5,005 nt of DNA from Chloroflexota bacterium (lineage in GTDB: Bacteria > Chloroflexota > Anaerolineae > Anaerolineales > DRKV01), in NCBI GenBank assembly GCA_011051635.1, contig DRKV01000218.1:1-5005 (forward strand), written 5' to 3'. The stretch's first letter is position 1; the number at the start of each line of letters is the position of its first letter. The position numbers and the translations under genes are program-made. The notes below the pieces were generated by a model, which worked only from the letters and a program-made list of their open reading frames with translations, searched no databases and was not told the DNA's origin. Below, in pieces: positions 1 to 5,005 of this stretch.

Positions 1-88
1 ACTACCCGACTACCTGACTACCCGACTACCTGACTACCCGACTACCCGACTACCTGACTACCCGACTACCTGACTACCCGACTACCTG
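1..88. repeat. Tandem array of eleven 8-bp units (ACTACCCG / ACTACCTG)
   Basis: Eleven contiguous 8-bp units occur without spacers. Reading only the variable seventh base, the order is C,T,C,T,C,C,T,C,T,C,T, so the array is essentially a 16-bp dimer repeat with one break at units 5-6. The array is cut by the left window edge, so its true length is unknown. On the right it decays into ACCACTG/ACCAC-like remnants at 89-100. It is non-coding: TGA occurs in all three forward frames (for example 15-17, 31-33, 71-73), and the unit contains TAG on the reverse strand with a period that closes every frame. It ends 19 nt before the ATPase start codon, so it forms part of that gene's promoter or leader region. 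Slipped-strand copy-number change is plausible but is inferred from the perfect short period. Confidence 0.95.
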
Positions 89-107
89 ACCACTGACCAC
101 GTAACAC

Positions 108-2477
108 ATGACCCAGACAAACTACGCACTCCCCCCCGAAAACCAACGCTGCACCGCCATTCTGGAAGATACGCTGGAAGGATACAACGGCGTCAAATCG
201 GCGCGCTTCGATGTGCAGCGCGGTCGGTTCGTGCTTGAATACGACCCCCACACCCTGCCGCCAGAACGCGCCCTCCAAATCACCCGCCAGGCCGGACGCG
301 CCGCCATGACCCGTGTCCAGCATTGCCCCGCCAAATCGGAGACGGCCTGCGCGGCCTGCCTGGCAGCCATGGAGCAAGGGCTTTCCGAGCATTACCGCCA
401 CCTCGCCGCCGCAGAAGCCGAGGCCGAGACCCGCTTCGAACAGGGGAGGATGGAGATTCGCCTGCCCCTCTCGCCGATACTCAGCGCCGAAAGCGCCGTG
501 GCCGAGTACGACAACGCCGCGTCCGCACCGCTGCGCCTGCCCTCTCTTTCCATGCCGAAGCGGGAGCGCCTGGAGGTACTCTTCACCGTCGTCACCGCCC
601 TGGCCGCGGGAATTGCCTTCGCCAACGAGCGCCTCGCCTTCCTGCCGCCCCTGGCAACCACCCTCCTGTATCTGATTGCCTTCCTGGCCGGAGGATACTA
701 CGGCCTGACCGACGGCATCAAGGAACTGTGGAAAGAACACCGCCTCAACGTTGACCTGCTGATGATACTGGCCGCCCTGGGGGCCGCGGCCATCGGCCAG
801 CCCGTGGAAGGGGCTACCCTGCTGTTCCTCTTCTCCCTCTCCAACACCCTCCAATCCTACGCCCTCGACCGCAGCCGCAAGGCCATCGAGAAACTGCTCG
901 ACCTGCGTCCCCCGACGGCCACCGTGCGTCGCGGCTCCCGCCTGGTGACTCTGCCCGTAGAGCAACTCGTCCTGGGCGACGTGGTCATCGTGCGCCCCGG
1001 CGAGCGTTTCCCCATCGACGGCGAAATCATCGAGGGGCAGTCCACCGCCGACCAGGCCAGCATCACGGGCGAGTCCATCCCCGTGCCCAAAGCGCCCGGC
1101 GACACCGTCTTTGCCGGGACGGTCAACGGCAAGGGAGCGCTGGAGGTGCGCGTCACCCGCCTGGCAAACGACACCACGCTGGCGAAAATCGTCAACCTGG
1201 TGGAAGAAGCCCAGGCCAACAAAGCCAACACCCAAACCCGCCTGGATACCTTCGAACAAATCTACGCCATCTTCATTCTGGCCGGGGCTGCCCTGCTCAT
1301 CGCCATCCCCCTCTTTCTGGGGCATCCCTTCCATCCCACCTTCTATCGCGCCATGACCTGGCTGGTAGTCGCCTCCCCCTGCGCCCTGGTCATCTCCACC
1401 CCCGCCAGCATCCTCTCCGCGATTGCCAACGGAGCGCGGCAGGGCATTCTTTTCAAAGGCGGAATCCACATGGAGCGCACCGCGGAATTGAAGGTGATTG
1501 CCTTCGACAAGACGGGCACCCTCACCCGAGGAAAACCGGCCCTGACCGACCTCATCCCGTGGGAGGACAGCACCCCCGAAAGTTTGCTGCGCCTTGCGGC
1601 GGCTGCCGAATCCCGCTCCGAGCACCCGTTGGCGACCTCCATCCTGCAAGAGGCCGAGAAGCGGGGCCTCGAGTATCCCGCCGCGAGTGCCTTCCAATCC
1701 ATCACCGGGCAGGGGGTGGAGGCCACCGTGGAAGGGAAGCGCATCTGGCTGGGCAACGAGCGCATGTACGCCGAGCGCCGCGTCCCGCTCCCCGCCGCCC
1801 TGCGGGAACAAGTCAAAGCCCTGGAGAACGAGGGCAAGACCGCCGTCATCGCCTATACGCAAGATGAGAGGCGTTTCCTGGGGCTGCTGGCCGTCTCCGA
1901 CACTCTGCGCCCCGATGCCGCCGAAATCGTGGCCGCTCTCAAACGCCTGGGCATCCGGCACACCGTCATGCTGACGGGCGACAACGCCCGCGTCGCCGCC
2001 GCGATTGCCGCCCAAACCGGCGTGGACGAGTTCCATGCCGACCTGCTCCCCGAAGACAAAGTGCGCGTCCTGCAGGAACTGCGTCACAAGTACGGGCCTA
2101 CCGCCATGGTCGGCGACGGCGTCAACGATGCGCCGGCCCTCGCCAGCGCCGACGTAGGCATCGCCATGGGCGGCGCGGGCACGGACGTGGCTCTGGAGAC
2201 CGCCGACGTGGTGCTCATGGCCGACGACCTCACCCATCTGCCCTACGCCATCGGGCTGGCGCGTCACGCCCGCCGGGTGGTGTGGCAAAATCTGACCTTC
2301 GCCCTGGGCGTCATCGTCCTCCTGGTCGCCAGCACCTTCGGGGCCGACCTGCCCCTCCCGCTGGGGGTGGTGGGGCACGAGGGCAGCACGGTCATCGTGG
2401 TACTCAACGGCCTGCGCCTGCTGGGGTACCAGCCCGAAGTTACGGTGCCGCTCTCCGGGGCGGGTGTCTCGGAGTAG
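108..2477 (+). CDS. P1B-4-type heavy-metal translocating P-type ATPase (Co/Fe/Zn/Ni-class efflux pump)
   Basis: This 789-residue inner-membrane pump couples ATP hydrolysis to export of a transition metal from the cytoplasm. All core motifs are visible: TGES of the actuator domain (320-323), the DKTGT phosphorylation site (Asp467), the nucleotide-binding SEHP motif (His506-Pro507), TGDN (623-626) and GDGVND (669-674). About eight hydrophobic segments fit MA, MB, M1-M6 (near 155-172, 176-198, 215-230, 234-248, 385-405, 412-438, 725-742, 750-771). M4 carries SPC (423-425) rather than CPC, and M6 carries HEGST (757-761). That pair is the known signature of subgroup P1B-4 (CoaT, CtpD, PfeT relatives). 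The exact metal cannot be read from sequence, so no symbol is given. The N-terminus is odd: an HMA-like fold (about 12-64) has Asn-x-x-Cys (12-15) where CxxC is expected, followed by Cys73 and an intact CAAC (81-84). ATG 108 is the first usable start, because an in-frame TAA lies at 102-104. No Shine-Dalgarno sequence is visible. The gene stands alone on this strand, and no regulator is visible in the window. Confidence 0.96.
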   Translation: MTQTNYALPPENQRCTAILEDTLEGYNGVKSARFDVQRGRFVLEYDPHTLPPERALQITRQAGRAAMTRVQHCPAKSETACAACLAAMEQGLSEHYRHLAAAEAEAETRFEQGRMEIRLPLSPILSAESAVAEYDNAASAPLRLPSLSMPKRERLEVLFTVVTALAAGIAFANERLAFLPPLATTLLYLIAFLAGGYYGLTDGIKELWKEHRLNVDLLMILAALGAAAIGQPVEGATLLFLFSLSNTLQSYALDRSRKAIEKLLDLRPPTATVRRGSRLVTLPVEQLVLGDVVIVRPGERFPIDGEIIEGQSTADQASITGESIPVPKAPGDTVFAGTVNGKGALEVRVTRLANDTTLAKIVNLVEEAQANKANTQTRLDTFEQIYAIFILAGAALLIAIPLFLGHPFHPTFYRAMTWLVVASPCALVISTPASILSAIANGARQGILFKGGIHMERTAELKVIAFDKTGTLTRGKPALTDLIPWEDSTPESLLRLAAAAESRSEHPLATSILQEAEKRGLEYPAASAFQSITGQGVEATVEGKRIWLGNERMYAERRVPLPAALREQVKALENEGKTAVIAYTQDERRFLGLLAVSDTLRPDAAEIVAALKRLGIRHTVMLTGDNARVAAAIAAQTGVDEFHADLLPEDKVRVLQELRHKYGPTAMVGDGVNDAPALASADVGIAMGGAGTDVALETADVVLMADDLTHLPYAIGLARHARRVVWQNLTFALGVIVLLVASTFGADLPLPLGVVGHEGSTVIVVLNGLRLLGYQPEVTVPLSGAGVSE

Positions 2478-2486
2478 CGAGGCAAA

Positions 2487-2504
2487 GCGGCATCGGGATG
2501 CCGC
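2487..2504. repeat. Perfect 8-bp-stem palindrome after the ATPase stop
   Basis: GCGGCATC and GATGCCGC form a perfect inverted repeat around a GG centre, effectively a 7-bp stem with a CGGG tetraloop. It begins 10 nt after the ATPase stop codon. It is not followed by a T-run (ATTCC follows), so it is unlikely to terminate transcription alone. It could stabilise the mRNA 3' end or be a copy of a dispersed REP-like intergenic palindrome. The window shows only one copy, so the second reading is a guess. Confidence 0.7.
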
Positions 2505-2524
2505 ATTCCACAGGGCAAAAAGCA

Positions 2525-2555
2525 AAAAGGGAGCGGCGAGATTCCGCTCCCTTTT
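2525..2555. terminator. Bidirectional intrinsic terminator between convergent genes
   Basis: AAAAGGGAGCGG (2525-2536) and CCGCTCCCTTTT (2544-2555) form a perfect 12-bp inverted repeat around a 7-nt loop, with eight mostly G-C pairs at the core. On the + strand the stem ends in TTTT. On the - strand it ends in TTTTT, then GC and another TTTTT (complement of 2517-2528), which is the better U-tract. It lies 47 nt after the ATPase stop and 26 nt beyond the kinase stop, where both transcripts need to end. The symmetry and position make this a confident call. Confidence 0.92.
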
Positions 2556-2581
2556 CCATGCAGGGTAAACAACGGGGGGCC

Positions 2582-4789
2582 TCACGGCCTCCAGGCGGGG
2601 TCGAATTCCTGTGAATCAGGCCAATCCAACAGCAATTGGGACTCTCCCCCCGAAGCGCTCACCATCCAGATGTCGTGATTCTGGCCGTCGGGCCAACTCT
2701 CGTACACCACCCACAGCCCATCGGGAGAATACGAAGGCCCGCGCTTAGGCGCATTGGTAGCCATCAGCGAAATGGCGGCGAAATGCTCGGTAGAGGAGGC
2801 AAACCAGTCGGGCAGCGTGCCTATCGCCTCCCGGAAGGTGAAGACCATCTGACCGCCCAAGGGCGACCATTCGGGGCGCGAATACAGCCCGGCAGCATCC
2901 GAGAAAGGCGCTGCCTCGCTGCCGTCAGCGTTCATCATCCAGATGCGTTCCCCCTGCTTAGCCGTGGAAATGAAGACGATTCTCTTTCCATCCGGAGACC
3001 ATTCCGGCTGCATGTTCTTGGAGCCTTCCGTCGCCAGGGGGGTGAGTTCATTCGTGTCCAAATCCAGGACGTACACCCACGGCTTGCCCGCTCCCCGCAA
3101 GGATGTAAAGGCAATTTTGGAACCATCCGGAGACCAGGCAGGGTCGTAATCCCCGGAGGATTTATCCAGCAGGTTGGTAAGCCCCGTCCCGTCGGCGTTG
3201 ATGACGAACAAACCGCCGCCCAGGTAGGTTTCCAGGTAGCCATCACAAGGCGAAATGAAGGCCAATTGGAAGCCATCCGGAGACCACTCCGGCTCACAAG
3301 CGCCTCCAGCCGTAAAGGTCAACTGCCGGGGATTGGAGCCATCCAGATTGGCAATCCAGATTTGCGGCTCGCCGCTTTTATCGGAAACGAAGGCCAATTC
3401 ACCCGTTCCGCCGCCCAAGGGGGTTGGCCGGGGGGTAGGGGAGGCGGTCGCGGTGGGTGTAGGGGTAGGAACTGGCGTATCGGTGGGAACTTTCGTCGGC
3501 GTGGTGGTCGGCGTGGATGATGGAGGATTCACCAGTGGCAAAGCGGTGGCTGTGGAGGATTCGGCAACCGGCGTGACAGCCTGCGGCGTAGCCGTGACGA
3601 TGGAAGGTCCGAAGGGAGGCCGGTCGGGAATGCTCGCCACATAGGCAGAAACAGTGGCTACCGCCTGCTGCGCCTGTGCGGGGTACTGGTAGGCGTACCA
3701 GCCGGCAGCGCCCAGAACGCCCAGCCAGAGCAGGAGAACTATCCACAAGCAGCCGCCCCGCTTCCTGGGCTGCGTGCGGGTGCGGATGTGTTCGTCCAGA
3801 ATCTCTTCCAGCGGCTTGTTGCGGGCAAAAGGGTTGCCATCTGCATCCGCCAGGCCGTTTCCGTTTGGCGGAGGCGGTACTTCAGGAGGCGCGCCATCCA
3901 GAAGTGGTTCCGAGGAGGCATCCGCCGGGGGCGCTTCGGGAGGTGGCGAGACCATCAAAGGGCCGGTCAGTTTACGCGTCGAACGGGAGGCATTCAGGAG
4001 GGCAATCCGGAATTCTTCGGCGGTCTGGAAGCGGTCATCCGGCTGCACCGCCAGCGCTTTTTCAATAGTCGCAGCCAGGCGGCGGGAGACACTGGGGTTA
4101 TGCTTGCGCACCGGCGTGAGCGTGGCCTGGTCCATAGCCCGCGCCAACCCGTCTTCGGGGAGCGCGCCGCACAAGGCAGCGTAAAGCGTGGCGCCCAGCG
4201 AGTAGATGTCCGAGCGATGGTCGGTGCGCGCCGTGCCGTATTGCTCCGGCGGAGAATAACCGGGGGTCATGGCCCGCGCCCCCGTGGTGGTGGCCTGTCC
4301 GCTCTTTACGATTTTCGCCAGGCCAAAATCCACCAGGAAGACGTGCCCGTCCGGCGTAATTTTCACATTACCCGGCTTGATGTCGCGGTGGACGATTTGC
4401 GGGTCGCTGTAGTGCAGGTAAGTCAATGCCTCGCAAATTGCCATCCCCAGGATGATGACCTCCGCTTCCGGCAACTGGCCTTCGCGGTCCATACGCTGGC
4501 GCAAGTCTTCCCCCTCGATGAAATCCATGATGAGATACTGCCCCTGTCCCGGCACTTCGAAGTGGTCGGTAACGCGAGGCAGGTTGGGATGCCGCAGGTT
4601 TGCCAGGATAACGGCTTCCCGTCGGAACTGGCGCGCATACTCGTCTGTGGTGAACAAATTCTCTTTGATGGCAACCTCTACCCCGAGGTTTTCATCTACG
4701 GCGCGATACACGGCCCCCATGCCGCCCTGCCCCAGAATTTCCAAAATACGGTATCGGTTATTGACTACTGCGCCACGCTCTAATGTCAT
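2582..4789 (-). CDS. Transmembrane Ser/Thr protein kinase with external TolB/PD40 six-bladed propeller
   Basis: This 735-residue Hanks-type sensor kinase is intact. The cytoplasmic kinase domain (about 13-265) has the glycine loop G20-x-G22-x-x-G25, VAIK Lys42, helix-C Glu58, HRD (catalytic Asp136) with Lys138 and Asn141, DFG Asp154, activation-loop threonines (167-169, 175) and the P-E pair at 181-182. All catalytic residues are present, so it should be active. A Pro/Ala-rich juxtamembrane stretch (about 276-340) and a basic RKR precede one membrane helix (about 347-368), which places the C-terminus outside by the positive-inside rule. A Thr/Pro stalk (about 393-458) leads to a propeller. 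Blade motifs WSPDG or variants start at 502, 552, 597, 641 and 687. The terminal AWRP (732-735) closes the blade begun at 463, giving six blades as in TolB. Cys498 and Cys515 are the only external cysteines. The plan resembles mycobacterial PknD (kinase-TM-propeller), but with a PD40 rather than an NHL propeller. The ligand and substrates are unknown. ATG 4789 places the kinase fold immediately downstream. The nearest purine-rich AAGGAT sits about 16 nt upstream, too far for a normal ribosome binding site. Confidence 0.96.
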   Translation of the reverse strand: MTLERGAVVNNRYRILEILGQGGMGAVYRAVDENLGVEVAIKENLFTTDEYARQFRREAVILANLRHPNLPRVTDHFEVPGQGQYLIMDFIEGEDLRQRMDREGQLPEAEVIILGMAICEALTYLHYSDPQIVHRDIKPGNVKITPDGHVFLVDFGLAKIVKSGQATTTGARAMTPGYSPPEQYGTARTDHRSDIYSLGATLYAALCGALPEDGLARAMDQATLTPVRKHNPSVSRRLAATIEKALAVQPDDRFQTAEEFRIALLNASRSTRKLTGPLMVSPPPEAPPADASSEPLLDGAPPEVPPPPNGNGLADADGNPFARNKPLEEILDEHIRTRTQPRKRGGCLWIVLLLWLGVLGAAGWYAYQYPAQAQQAVATVSAYVASIPDRPPFGPSIVTATPQAVTPVAESSTATALPLVNPPSSTPTTTPTKVPTDTPVPTPTPTATASPTPRPTPLGGGTGELAFVSDKSGEPQIWIANLDGSNPRQLTFTAGGACEPEWSPDGFQLAFISPCDGYLETYLGGGLFVINADGTGLTNLLDKSSGDYDPAWSPDGSKIAFTSLRGAGKPWVYVLDLDTNELTPLATEGSKNMQPEWSPDGKRIVFISTAKQGERIWMMNADGSEAAPFSDAAGLYSRPEWSPLGGQMVFTFREAIGTLPDWFASSTEHFAAISLMATNAPKRGPSYSPDGLWVVYESWPDGQNHDIWMVSASGGESQLLLDWPDSQEFDPAWRP
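2988..3286 (-). repeat. Three exact 14-bp copies encoding WSPDG blade motifs
   Basis: CCATCCGGAGACCA occurs at 2988-3001, 3123-3136 and 3273-3286, inside the kinase's propeller region. On the coding strand it encodes the W-S-P-D-G turn of three successive blades, spaced 135 and 150 nt apart (45 and 50 codons). The first and third copies also share most of the next bases (TCCGGCT). Other blades (near 2718 and 2860) carry diverged versions. This fits propeller growth by blade duplication, or simply uniform codon choice for a conserved motif. Confidence 0.75.
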
Positions 4790-4903
4790 ATCAACAGGGG
4801 GGACTATCCTTTTCCAGGTACTGCGGTACTATGGATTCAGGGAAATGTATCGCCCCCAAGTGTACTACATGAATCGGTTTTGTGGGAACGGAGATGCAAG
4901 CAA
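4790..4903 (-). promoter_or_regulatory. 5' leader of the kinase gene
   Basis: If the promoter at 4904-4930 is real, the kinase mRNA has a leader of roughly 105-110 nt. It lacks a well-placed Shine-Dalgarno sequence. Instead a run of six C (complement of 4797-4802) sits 7-12 nt before the AUG, and a five-G run lies about 50 nt further upstream (complement of 4853-4857). The two runs could pair and frame a looped segment that holds a small GTAC-CGCA-GTAC hairpin (complement of 4818-4829). No known riboswitch class is recognised. The fold is an inference from complementarity only. Confidence 0.35.
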
Positions 4904-4930
4904 ATTTTGCAAGATTCTGCAAAATGTCAA
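4904..4930 (-). promoter_or_regulatory. Candidate sigma-70-type promoter for the kinase gene
   Basis: On the - strand a perfect consensus -35 hexamer TTGACA (complement of 4925-4930) is followed by CAAAAT (complement of 4904-4909), a 4-of-6 match to TATAAT, at a short 15-bp spacing. A 17-bp spacing would instead give the weak AAATTT. The location about 115 bp upstream of the start codon, in the most AT-rich part of the window, supports it. The weak -10 and tight spacing suggest a poor or regulated promoter. Confidence 0.4.
4905..4924. promoter_or_regulatory. Operator-like inverted repeat TTTTGCA-N6-TGCAAAA
   Basis: A perfect 7-bp inverted repeat with a 6-bp spacer (AGATTC) spans 20 bp, and its size and symmetry suit a dimeric helix-turn-helix repressor. 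It occupies the space between the candidate -35 and -10 of the kinase promoter, where a bound protein would block polymerase. A second overlapping palindrome, GCAAA-T-TTTGC (4900-4910), and a further TGCAAG at 4895-4900 make a local cluster of TGCAA elements. The symmetry is directly visible. The operator role and the binding protein are inferred. Confidence 0.45.
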
Positions 4931-5005
4931 GAGACAAATACGGCCCTCTCCGGCAACAGCAGAAAAGCGTGTGGTGAGTATTTCGTACTTACCGCTTCCC
5001 CCCTC

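Noticed and set aside
1..88. CRISPR array
   Set aside because: The units are 8 bp and directly contiguous, with no unique spacers.
66..2585. An 839-codon reading frame on the - strand opposite the ATPase
   Set aside because: It is a shadow of strong GC codon bias in the ATPase. Its translation is a Gly/Gln/His-rich low-complexity mix with no domain, while the + strand shows every P-type ATPase motif in order.
3788..4783. A 331-codon reading frame on the + strand opposite the kinase
   Set aside because: The opposite strand encodes a complete kinase with all catalytic motifs. The + translation is Arg-rich without recognisable domains.
108..4789. A functional link between the metal pump and the kinase as a new signalling system
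   Set aside because: The genes are convergent with a shared terminator and separate promoters. Adjacency in this orientation is not evidence of a joint function.
4817..4830. Direct repeat GGTACT-GC-GGTACT upstream of the kinase
   Set aside because: Only two 6-bp copies, and the GTAC core is self-complementary. It is too short to call a regulatory site.
4845..5005. A + strand reading frame from ATG 4845 that stays open to the window edge (at least 53 codons)
   Set aside because: Third positions are mixed rather than GC-rich as in both neighbours, the AGGG upstream is only 2 nt from the ATG, and the peptide is unrecognisable. It also overlaps the kinase promoter region. A real divergent gene cannot be excluded without sequence to the right.
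4866..5005. Possible 3' end of a - strand gene entering from the right edge (two frames stay open, ending near 4866 and 4927)
   Set aside because: These are short open stretches (45 codons or fewer) with no recognisable product and atypical base use. Chance is the simplest explanation.

Overview
The window is GC-rich bacterial DNA that holds two long, intact, convergent genes separated by a bidirectional terminator, with a tandem-repeat array at the left edge and an AT-richer regulatory region at the right edge. The gene style points to Chloroflexota, probably an Anaerolineae-like lineage. The signs are a membrane Ser/Thr kinase with a long Thr/Pro 'TPTPT' linker and a TolB/PD40 propeller, GC-rich third positions, and poor Shine-Dalgarno signals. 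This assignment is an inference from gene style and has not been tested by any search.

Layout. Positions 1-88 are eleven perfect 8-bp tandem units (ACTACCCG or ACTACCTG, mostly alternating). They decay into a 19-nt leader that runs straight into the first start codon. Positions 108-2477 (+) encode a heavy-metal P-type ATPase of the P1B-4 type (SPC in M4, HEGST in M6) with an unusual, degenerate N-terminal metal-binding region. Positions 2478-2581 hold a perfect small palindrome and a strong stem-loop terminator with A/T tracts on both sides, which can serve both genes. Positions 2582-4789 (-) encode a transmembrane Ser/Thr kinase with a cytoplasmic kinase domain, one membrane helix, a Thr/Pro-rich stalk and an external six-bladed PD40-type propeller. 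Positions 4790-5005 carry its 5' leader and a candidate promoter with a 20-bp inverted repeat lying between the -35 and -10 elements. No RNA genes, CRISPR, insertion sequences or attachment sites were recognised.

How the genes relate. The two genes are convergent, so they are not an operon, and nothing in the sequence ties the kinase to the metal pump. The ATPase should export a divalent transition metal (Co, Fe, Zn or Ni class) from the cytoplasm. The kinase looks like an envelope sensor whose propeller reads an unknown external signal. The less ordinary points are the 8-bp array beside the ATPase start, the NxxC-plus-CxxC N-terminus of the ATPase, the two-cysteine ectodomain of the kinase, and the operator-like palindrome in the kinase promoter.
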